Shown here in pieces: positions 1 to 8,209 of a stretch of 64,000 bases of DNA (within the stretch, counting starts at the first letter, position 1; each line of letters begins with the position of its first letter). Position numbers and translations under genes: made by a program. Below the pieces are notes generated by a model. The model made no database searches and had not been told where the DNA came from. It saw only the letters and a program-made list of their open reading frames with translations. This DNA is from Termitomyces sp. T153. Taxonomy: Eukaryota > Basidiomycota > Agaricomycetes > Agaricales > Lyophyllaceae. The stretch lies in the NCBI GenBank assembly GCA_018296165.2, contig JACKQL020000019.1:968658-1032657 (forward strand). The letters are read 5' to 3'.

Positions 1-2
1 TT

Positions 3-455
3 GCCCACCAACCAGTTGCAACTCCGCGGCTGCGGCTCTCTCTTCTCTTCTCATGCGGAGCGCCTCAAGACGACACTACTTCCCATTCTTTCATCCTTGC
101 CAGCCTTCCAGCACCCGATCCGAACACGACTTATAACACGTTTTGCCTTCAAGCCCTCTCCTCCGATGTCTTCCCGAAATCCTCACATGCGTCAAATCCA
201 GCTCTTCGAGATTCTTCCTGTCGAATTCATGTGTCCGGCAGTCATGGAAATATCGATGCGCGTTGTTCGCTGCTTGCTAGCAAGCTTGGTTATGTGTGCC
301 TGAGACCTGCATCGCTCGCGATTCCTATCGACCACGTCTATGCGTGTCGCGCGTTTCCTTTCAGAGATCGTGATGATCGCAGCTTATCAATATCAAATGC
401 CTCGGCCATTGATATCGTCTGTCTCAGAGCCCGTGTTCGTACGTATTCCTTTTGA
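3..455 (+). CDS. Open frame of unknown function, 5' end outside the window
   Basis: Frame 3 is open for 150 codons from the window edge to a TGA at 453-455. The DNA is much richer in CpG than the transposon DNA to its right, so it may be host sequence. I recognise no domain. Other frames are also open over parts of this stretch, so openness alone is weak evidence. It could be the last exon of a gene that starts outside the window, an untranslated region, or chance. No intron borders could be placed with confidence. Confidence 0.22.
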   Translation, partial: AHQPVATPRLRLSLLFSCGAPQDDTTSHSFILASLPAPDPNTTYNTFCLQALSSDVFPKSSHASNPALRDSSCRIHVSGSHGNIDARCSLLASKLGYVCLRPASLAIPIDHVYACRAFPFRDRDDRSLSISNASAIDIVCLRARVRTYSF

Positions 456-918
456 TGGCCTCCTGTCCGCCACTAGACACCCTTCGATGAGCACGAGATG
501 CCTGTATATACGTTACCTTCCTCCGTCCGAATGCTGGCGCATCCTAGACAGAGCAACAACACTCTTCGCTGCTGCCAAGTTATCTGAGAGCATTTGCGAT
601 CATGCACGCATACGAGTGACAACACCAAGAGGCACAGTATGTATAGCCCAAGCTCGATCACCAAGACTATTAGAAACAGCATTCCATCATGTCCCGTTCT
701 CATTGAGATATTGAAAAAAAAATTGACCATTGAATATTGATTGACGTTAACGTTATCTTCTGGAACCAAATTTTAAACTTTTTTTCGAGGAATGATTTGA
801 AAACAGTCACAATAGAAATGCACTGCCCCCACTCGGCCCTCAAGGAACAGATGTCTATGACATACAGTAGAGGTGACAAGCACCTGTATTAACTCTTATG
901 TATTATATAATTATATAA
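456..918. other. Non-coding, AT-rich spacer
   Basis: I see no convincing gene here. The sequence becomes AT-rich after about 710, with an A-run near 714 and an alternating TA stretch at 900-919. The TA-rich stretch touches the Helitron-like terminus that starts at 919 and could be part of its insertion site, since Helitron-type elements favour AT or TT targets. Short open frames on both strands overlap one another and show no family signature. Confidence 0.4.
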
Positions 919-962
919 GCTATGGACTGTGCCTTTGGCATGAACCTGTAACTCTTGCTAAG
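919..962 (-). mobile_element. Decayed Helitron-like 3' terminus with weakened hairpin
   Basis: Read on the minus strand this segment matches the end of the window (63960-64000) base for base except for transitions. Both have AGCAAGAG-TACAGG, then a TGCC-RAA-GGCA hairpin core, then RTAGC. The right-hand copy has a perfect 8-bp stem. Here the stem is weakened because CCCGTG has become TTCATG and CACGGG has become CACAGT. It lies directly beyond the tandem array, in the same relative order as on the right. A 3' hairpin close to the end is typical of Helitron and Helentron elements. The exact end base is not certain. Confidence 0.55.
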
Positions 963-1606
963 ACTGAACTTCACTTTGTTTGGTTAGGCCTTCAATATTC
1001 TAACTCAACACCGACATCCAGACCAAACCTCACTTTCTTTGGTTAGGGCTTTGAATTTTATTGACTCAGTGTTGAGATCCAACCTCACTTTGTTTGGTAA
1101 AGTCTTTGATATTCTGACTTAATGTTAAGACTTGGCCCCAATCTCACTTTGTTTGTTTAGGTCTTTGATATTCAAACTTAATCTCCAACCTCACTTTGTT
1201 TGGTTAGGTCTTTGATATCCTGACTTCTTTGATATTCTGACTTAATGTTAAGACTTGGCCCCAATCTCACTTTGTTTGGTTGGGTCTTTGATATTCCAAC
1301 TTAATCTCCAACCTCACTTTGTTTGGTTAGGTCTTTGATATTCTGACTCAATGACAAGACTTGACCCCCCAATCTCACTTTGTTTAGTTGGGTCTTTGAT
1401 ATTCCAACTTAATCTCCAACCTCACTTTGTTTGGTTGGGTCTTTGATATTCCAACTTAATCTCCAACCTCACTTTGTTTGGTTGGGTCTTTGATATTCTG
1501 ACTCAATGACAAGACTTGACCCCAATCTCACTTTGTTTAGTTGGGTCTTTGATATTCCAACTTAATATCCAACCTCACTTTGTTTGGTTACAGCATTGAA
1601 TTTTGT
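963..1606 (-). repeat. Degenerate tandem array (about 12 units), homologous to the right-end array
   Basis: The core CTCACTTTGTTTGGTTAGGT recurs about 12 times with irregular spacing of roughly 43 to 75 bp, linked by variants of a TTTGATATTC and ACTCAATG stretch. Read on the minus strand it matches the 59-bp unit of the array at 63120-63957. The match includes the ACTCAATG and CAAGACTTG/CAATTCCCAG parts, so these are homologous repeats in opposite orientation. The CG pairs of the right-hand unit are all TG or CA here, which indicates an older, CpG-decayed copy. Confidence 0.75.
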
Positions 1607-1800
1607 TGACTCAGTGGTTGCTTTTCTTTCACAATTAAATGCTGAGAACCATATATATAAACCAATCATGTATCTATGTAACATTATCAACCACAAACTA
1701 CAATGTCCATTAGTTGCATTCAAGATGCTGAAAATGATAAAGGTCAATACTAACAATGTAAATATATAAACTAACATTTTGAAACTATTAGACAATATTT

Positions 1801-1950
1801 ACAGTCTTTCTTGGTGTATTTTCTGGGGCCTTGATACAATGCCCTAATGTGCACCAAGAAAGTGCAACATAAAGTTGGCCATGTGCAAAAACTTGTGATC
1901 AAAGGTCCCATCTGATGTGCTTGACTAACCTCAAGACTTGTTGGAGGTCA
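1801..1950 (-). pseudogene. Remnant of a Pif1/Helitron-type helicase C-terminus
   Basis: On the minus strand, 1853-1884 reads [10 protein letters not shown], close to the motif GQLYVALSR found near the C-terminus of Pif1 and Helitron helicases. Just upstream in another frame (1894-1908) is GTFDH, matching the preceding GQTFDH-type motif. The two motifs are separated by a frameshift and a stop, so this is a fossil of about 50 codons. Nothing recognisable of the rest of the helicase remains before the LTR at 2061. Its position just inside the array and hairpin fits the 3' end of an autonomous Helitron. A host Pif1 fragment is the alternative. Confidence 0.5.
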
Positions 1951-2060
1951 TAGCAAAGGTTAATCACACTGGGAATGGTCTCCTACACAATGGAATTGGC
2001 AAATCCTCTTCAAAGTGAGCCATGTTGATCCTGCAAACTTGGCATCTCCACTGATGATTA

Positions 2061-2614
2061 TGTCATGACCTGCTCCCTGGACCCCTGACCTTGTTTTCAG
2101 CCACCCTGCTCCCCTGGAGTTACCCCTGATGCCCCCTCAAACTCCCCCAACCTTCATCAACCCACAATGCTCACTCCAGGTAACTCCAATGCTTCATCAG
2201 CAAACCCCAATGGCCCCCTGGCTAACTCCAACACCTTCTCTGCAGCCATTGATGCTTCCCCTGCCTCTCCTGAGCCCCTGGGACCCTCCCCCACTGTTTC
2301 TGACACTGGCATATGTCACCAGTTTGACACTCTGGTTTACCTGACTAGTTCTGGAGCATCGCAACAACCCCGGAATGGCCTGTGCCTAATGCCCCTTTCA
2401 AGTCCAACCCTTCCCTGCACCTTGTCTTAGACTTCCCCAGACCACCCTGGACTTGTTTGGACCACTCCCCCTTGCTTATCTTCACCAACATCATCTCCCC
2501 AACAATAATGCAAACCCCTGCCAGAGACAATCACTCACTGCAAAAGAACAAGTTACTCTCCCTGCCAACAAACAACAACAGGACCTCCAACCACCAACTC
2601 CCTAGTCCAACACC
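2061..2614 (+). repeat. GypA LTR fragment with internal deletion
   Basis: The segment starts TGTCATGACCTGCTCC, the same as the complete GypA LTR beginning at 2615. It follows that LTR for about 350 bp, then jumps to sequence equivalent to the LTR's 3' part (CTTCCCCAGACCACC, near 2430). The last part, to 2614, does not match the other LTR copies clearly. It is probably a leftover of an earlier insertion or of unequal recombination between LTRs. Confidence 0.55.
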
Positions 2615-3661
2615 TGTCATGACCTGCTCCATGGATCCTGACCTTGTTTCCAACCTGCTTGCTCCCCCAAGAATGCCCCACCAAGCTCCACCAACCCTTG
2701 TCCACCCTTTGCACCCACTCTGGGTAACTCTGACACTTCCCCAGCAAATGCTGACAGCCTCCTGACTAACTCCGACACCTTCTCTGTAGCTGTTGATGCT
2801 TCTCTCAACTCCCCTGAGCCCCTGGGGCCCTTCCTGCTGTTTATAACTCCAGCGCACATCACCAACTCACTTCCCTGGTTTTCCCAAACAGCTCTGGAGC
2901 ATCACAACAACCCTAGAGCAGCCTGCACCCTCAGCTGATCCCATTATAATATTTCCACAGCCTGCCCCCTAATCACAACTAACACCCCATTGACTCCACA
3001 CAGCTCTATCAAACTCCACAACCACACCTGCTGTCCCTGGAGCTCTCCAGTAGTCAGTATATAACCCATAGAGTAGCACTTCATACTCCAGTCTTGATAT
3101 TACATTAACTGGTTACTTGTGTCTCATATTTCTTTTGTCTCTATCTCTATTTCTTGTCTTGGATCTACCTCTTTTCTCAGTTCCATCTCATCTTGTCTCC
3201 ATCTCATCTCAACTGTCTCTGTTTCCTTTGTCTCCCTAAGTTCTTTTCATCTCTGACATCAGTACAAACTCAGTGCACATGCTATGACTTCCAAACATTC
3301 TTACAACAACTCCAGACCTCACCCATTGCTTGGCCCTGGAACCCATCAAGTCTTGATTGCTCCCCCATCAAACTCTGGCTCCACTCCCATCATTTGCAAA
3401 GCCTCCACTTGCTCCACAGTCTATTTGCATGCCTACAAACTTGTTCCTGATGCCCACACAAGCCCAACATTTAACATACTTGGTATTAAACTTCCCCAGA
3501 CCACTCTGGACTTGTTTGGACTGCTTTCCTTGGCTTCCCCTCACAAGTCCCCCTAGTCTGCACCAACTCCAGAGTGCTAGGTTATAAGCACAGGACATTG
3601 CATCCACCTAGTAAGGACTCGCCCAGTGTAGCTGAGCCCCTGTAGTCAGCAGAACCTGACA
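2615..3661 (+). repeat. GypA 5' LTR (copy A1)
   Basis: It begins TGTCATGACC and ends AACCTGACA, with the TG...CA borders of an LTR. The sequence immediately downstream (TAATATCAAGACTCCC) is the same as that after the A2 LTR at 15887, so the border is reproducible. It contains a TATA-type box (GTATATAA, near 3058). Long proline- and serine-rich readings through this LTR are artefacts of its C-rich pyrimidine composition. The Met-tRNA-like string TATCAAGAC right after the LTR could be a decayed primer binding site. Confidence 0.75.
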
Positions 3662-3693
3662 TAATATCAAGACTCCCCCTTACCCTATTCTTG

Positions 3694-5291
3694 ATGTCTG
3701 CATATAACCCCATGTACAACCCTGCCAGCTACCTAACCAACATCTATGGTTGGCTGGTCCCTGAAAACCAATATGCCCTGTTCTACCCAGGCCCACATGC
3801 AGATCAGTATGTTTCCCACCATTAGACCCCTGACCCCAACTAGGCATTCTATGCTCTCTCCATTGGCCAGAAAATACCTCTGGGCTGGCACTGCCCTCCA
3901 GCATTCCCCACCAATGGCAACTACCCCCATGTGTACTCTGGAGGATACTCTGCAGCGCCTTCCAACCCTGCCTACCTTCCACCCACCCACTACTATGCAT
4001 ACCCAGTCCCTGCTGCTGCCTCAGCCCCTCTGGAGCACCCAGATAATTATTTCCCCCCTCAATTGCTATTTTCCACTCAAATTCCCTCTTTCTCCAGACA
4101 GCAATGGGTTGAGAACTATGCCCAGCAGTGTGATGAAGTCCTCTGCTTTCTCTGCCTCTCCTCCACAGAGTTTGCAAGACATGCCTGCACCCTCTTTATC
4201 AACTTAAACTACCCCAACACCCCCACAACTGCAGAGGTTTGGGCAGACAGGCTCCTTGACTTCCACAAATGCTACCTGCAGGGAAACCTCCCCAAAACTA
4301 TGCAAGGCACCCTGGGAATCTGTAAGGGAACACTCAACACTGCAGGATACTCCTATCTGGCAACACAAGGGCTAAGAGACAAGTGAGCAGCAAGCAAGTA
4401 CTTAATACAGGCAAGCAGCAGGCAAGGGTCAAAGCTAGGCAGAGACAGAGTCAGACAATGCTAGGGAGCTCACAATCAATCTATGGATAGATCAGGAAGA
4501 TGCTGCTATTGATCAGTTAAAGAATATTCTATCCTTGCAACTGGCTTATATACTACATCCATAGCTGCACTATGACTAATACTGTATGTGGTAAGTGGCC
4601 CAGGTATGCTAAGCACTCTGACTAATAGGAGTAAGCAATGAGTAATCAATATGACAAAAGGAGATAGAGTCTGATATCTATGGCAGGTGATTAATACTCA
4701 ATGGAGATGGAGCAGGAGAAGGCAGGTGGCTGGTCTGGTACATCTGTAGGGCTAGGCCCAAATAGAGTGGAGTCCCCATATAGGGTTGTCCCCTTACAAA
4801 ATCAACACCAATTTACAAAATGAGCTCTGTGCCTTGATGGGAGAAATCCACACCAGTCCAAACCCCTGCCCACTCAAAGACCCTCTAGACCCCTTCCACT
4901 CCTTCTATGTGCAATGTGAGGAACCCATTGGAGCACAAAACAAAGCCCCACCTCTCATTCTCTGCTAGCAGAAAGAGCTTAACATGGCATCCAACATCTT
5001 GAGAAGCCTCAACTCCATGGAAGGATTGTTTGACCAACCCACTGCTCACACCCTGGCCCTCTCCACTCACCCTTGGGCAAACTCTATTCCCAGCACCTTT
5101 TGTACATGGGATCAACCTGCTGTTCCTGAGTCCTGCACACGATGGCCACCTCTGCATGTCAATGATGACAACCAAAGCCTCTTCTACATTGACAAGCCAG
5201 GGAACCCTGCCAATGAGGCCACTCTGTGCAATGGCCCTCTCCAAGACAGACCCCCTCACTTCAATCTCCATGCCACCTGTGTCAATGCCCC
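3694..5291 (+). pseudogene. GypA gag, N-terminal and middle part (copy A1)
   Basis: This is the structural (capsid) gene of a Gypsy retrotransposon. The ATG at 3694 matches the A2 start at 15920 in sequence and in distance from the LTR (32 nt). The product opens with a Tyr/Pro/Asn-rich region and continues through segments that align with A2 gag, including a stretch ending HATCVNAP. The frame has several stops and is interrupted at 4321-4798 by a solo LTR. At 5291 it is cut by the GypB inverted repeat. About 1.1 kb of gag that A2 has, including the retrotrans_gag core, is missing before the sequence resumes at 13014. Confidence 0.75.
4321..4798 (+). mobile_element. Solo LTR inserted in GypA gag, with target site duplication
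   Basis: The 478-bp insert starts TGTAAGGGAACAC and ends GTTGTCCCCTTACA, giving TG...CA borders and short inverted ends (TGTAAGGG / CCCTTACA). It is flanked by GAATC (4316-4320) and AAATC (4799-4803), a 5-bp target duplication with one transition. Removing it restores alignment with A2 gag. It contains a TATA-like GCTTATATAC near 4546 and no coding capacity. The size and end sequence suit a Copia-type solo LTR. A small TIR element is the alternative, but the 5-bp duplication and single TATA region favour an LTR. Confidence 0.7.
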
Positions 5292-5660
5292 TGTCAGGAG
5301 ACTTCCATTTCCAACCTCTGTGACTGGTTCTAGCACCTCTGCAGCTTGTTTGATGTCTCCAGGGCTTTTTCCAGAACCATGGAGATCTCTGGAGAACTGC
5401 AGAGTTCTCTGTATTACCTCAGCAACCATTGCCCTAGGGTTAGGAGTAGCTCTGGTCACCTGTACAGTAGTTCCCATGCCTCTGCCACCTGCTGATGCAC
5501 TACACCAAGTAGCAGGGATCCTTAAACTTGTTCTCTTCAGATTACCTGCTGCTAAGTGATTAGTTACTGATTGTATTGTTGTCTACTCTGCTAATATATT
5601 TTGGATTCCCCTCTGCTAGCTGCATGACTCCAATCTGCCACTCTGGAGATTGCCCTTACA
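5292..5660 (+). repeat. GypB 5' LTR (copy B1)
   Basis: This 369-bp LTR runs from TGTCAGGAGACTTCC to GCCCTTACA. Complete copies with the same borders occur at 12644-13013 (minus) and 29131-29499 (plus, also 369 bp). In each case the LTR is followed by GCAGAA(C/T)AAGTCTCC and then the GypB gag. It interrupts GypA gag. No matching target duplication is visible at the far end of the inverted GypB pair (5292-13013). Confidence 0.8.
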
Positions 5661-5766
5661 GCAGAATAAGTCTCCTAAAACTGGTTTGGAAGCCCCTCAT
5701 AGCTGCAAGGAACCTCCAAGCTGCTATCTGTCACTTCTCTGCCAGGATTAAGCACCATGGAGTTCT

Positions 5767-7507
5767 ATGTCTCAGCTTGCCAACCCAGACACACCCTTGG
5801 AGGCCCCAGCCCTGCAGAACAAAGCCTGGACTTGCCTGCTCCACCTAGAGACCCAGGTGCAATTAATGCAATCATCTCTCACCCACCATTTGACCAAACT
5901 CTCTACCCTCTGTCAGACAATGGAGCTTATCTCCTAATCCCTCCAGGCATTGCTTGAGCACCTAAACCCTGACTCTGCCCCTCCTGCAGCCGCAGAACTA
6001 GCCCCACCTGCCACTGCACCCACTCCCATGGCTCTGGTGACTCTACAGCTGCAGATTCCTCATCCAGCACTACCAGATGCATATGACAGTGCCCACTCCA
6101 GTGGGAAGCAATTCCTACAGTCCTGCCTTACCTACATCCACCTCAGTAGGGATGCTTTTGACTCTAACACATTGAAAATAGCCTGAGTACTATCATACAT
6201 GAAGACTGGACATGTGTCTACCTACACGCTGTGAGTTTTCCACTGTCCTAGAGGTGTGGGGAGCTTTCTGGACTGGGCCACCTTTGAGAAGGACTTTTGC
6301 ACAGAGTTTTTCCCATGAGACCCCACCAAGACAGTGGCACTGATGCTGTGTGACAGGGAGCAGTACAGACAAGGAAAGCATACATTGGATGAGTTTATTG
6401 ACTTGTTCCAAGCTCTGGTCAAACAGGCTGCCTACCCTGACAGCCTCCAACTATGCCTCACCTTCCAGGACAGCTTGCAATCTACATTGGTGGAACACAT
6501 TGACAATCTGGTGGAGGGTTGCTTTAATGACAAAAAGATTGCACCATGGTACAAGGTGGCCCATGACCAATGGCAACTCATGGAGATCCAGAGGAAGCTC
6601 TGCTGCTCTCATTCCATGCTGCACCCCACTCCATTTAGCAACTTCCACCACCCCGTGCCTGCTCACCCAATGCCAGCCCTTACTCAGCTGCCCCCACAGC
6701 ACATCCTCTGCCACCGGGGATCCCCATGGATGTGGATGCAGCCTGACAACTCTGTGCTGCCCTGCTGCTGTGCAGGAGATGCAAGAAGCTACAATGGACA
6801 CTCAGCAAAACTGCAGAGTTATGGCTCTCCTAGACAGCAGAGCAACGGGACTTTTCCTGGACTCAGAGTTTGTCAAATGCCATGGCCTGGCCATGCAGCC
6901 CCTTCTCAAGCCCATTCCTATCTACAACATCAACAGAACACCCAACAAAGCTGGCAATATTAGCTCCATGGTCAATCTGGTTCTCTGTTATTGGAATCAC
7001 ATGGAGCATGCTGTATTTGCTGTCACCAGCTTGAGAAGGCAAGACATGATCCTTGGGTTCATGTGGCTCTGAGAGCATAACCCTGAGGTTGATTGGACCA
7101 AAGGAGAGATGATCATGAGCAGATGCCCTAAGAAGTGCTTTGCCTGCACTGTAGAGGACAGGGCAGAGCATTGGACCCAGGTCCAAGAGCATGCAGCCAT
7201 CCATGCATGTTGTACTGGCCCTCTGCCCTTTGCTGATCTAGACCTCCTGGATCCTCCACCTCTGATGTTCCCTTGTAGAGAGGCCCTTTACAAGGATGAT
7301 TGGAGCAATGGTGGAGCCCTAGAGAGGGAGTGTGGAGGGGATTTTGGTGATATATGCAAGCCAGAGTTCCCGGACAAAGTAGTAGAGGTGGGGGATCAAA
7401 TCTATATTACTGCTGTCCACCCACCACCCTCTGTTGCAGAGATCAGGGCTAGCCAGACTATGTTCCAGAGGCTGGCCCAGGCCTTTGCTGCCAACACCGC
7501 ACCTTGA
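5767..7507 (+). pseudogene. GypB gag and protease (copy B1), broken
   Basis: The ATG at 5767 gives MSQLANPDTPLEAPALQ, shared with B2 (minus, 12537) and B3 (29606), so it is the family's gag start. The gag body reads through stops as a capsid-like domain (EQFLQSCLTYIHL in B3) up to about 6750. The zinc knuckle present in B3 is deleted, and the frame jumps to the protease. The protease motif reads LLDSRATGLFL at about 6827, with Arg where the catalytic DSGAT motif has Gly. The same change occurs in B3. Several nonsense codons (for example TGA at 6183) are present. Confidence 0.75.
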
Positions 7508-7519
7508 GAGTTCTGGGAT

Positions 7520-8156
7520 GTGGTACCTCCTTACCTGCATGTGTTTGAGGATGTATTCTCCAAGGCCTCCTTCTACTTGCTTTTGGATCACAAGAGGTGG
7601 GACTACACCATCAAACTGCTGCCAGACTCTGCACCCTCCAGCTGTAAGGTCTACTCTCTTGTGCCCAGGAACCAGGGCGAGTTTGATGCATTCCTGCAGA
7701 AGAACTTGGACTCTGGTTGTATCTGTCTGTCCAAGTTTCCAATGGCTTTTCTAGTCTTCTTCATCAAAAAGAAGGATGGCTCTCTCCAACTAGTACAGGA
7801 CTATTGGGTACTCAATGCCATGATAGTGAAGAACCATCACCCTCTCCCCCTCATCTCCAAGCTCATCAACAACTTCTGGGGTGTGCAATACTTCACTAAA
7901 CTGGATGTCTGGTGGGGTTACAACAATGTGCACATTCAGGAAGGAGACAAGTGGAAGGCTGCCTTCTAGACCAACCAGGGATTGTTCAAGCTGCTTGTTA
8001 TGTTCTTTGGTCTCACCAACAGCCTAGCCACCTTCCAGACCATGATGAATGATATCTTCCAGGACCTCATTGCAGAGGGCATAGTGTGCATGTACCTCAA
8101 CAACATCCTCATCTACACCAAAATGCTGGAGGAGCACAGTTGGATCACTTGCCTTA
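7520..8156 (+). pseudogene. GypB reverse transcriptase, N-terminal half (copy B1)
   Basis: This is the RT palm and fingers of a Ty3/Gypsy polymerase. [19 protein letters not shown] (7760-7815) is the strand before the palm, HPLPLISKLI follows, and YLNNILIY lies at 8093-8116, where an active element has YLDD. Both catalytic aspartates read AAC. A TAG lies at 7967. The coding sequence stops at about 8156 and joins a short inverted piece of GypB LTR, so RNase H and integrase are absent from this copy. Confidence 0.8.
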
Positions 8157-8160
8157 GAAA

Positions 8161-8195
8161 CAGTCATGGAGGTTGAAAATGGAAGTCCCCTGACA
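8161..8195 (-). repeat. Short GypB LTR stub at the inverted-repeat junction
   Basis: Read on the minus strand it starts TGTCAGGGGACTTCC, the first 35 bp of the GypB LTR. To its right lies a G-rich tract on the minus strand (TAGAGGGGGGTGA, 8196-8209), the polypurine tract that normally precedes the 3' LTR. So this is the beginning of the B2 3' LTR, cut off and fused to the truncated B1 RT at about 8156-8160. Confidence 0.75.
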
Positions 8196-8209
8196 TCACC
8201 CCCCCTCTA

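Noticed and set aside
473..769. Minus-strand hydrophobic open frame
   Set aside because: It overlaps other open frames, crosses into AT-rich DNA and has no family signature; its hydrophobicity comes from reading A/T-rich codons.
1562..1795. Short open frames on both strands at the end of the left array
   Set aside because: They begin inside the tandem repeat and overlap each other almost exactly; nothing suggests translation.
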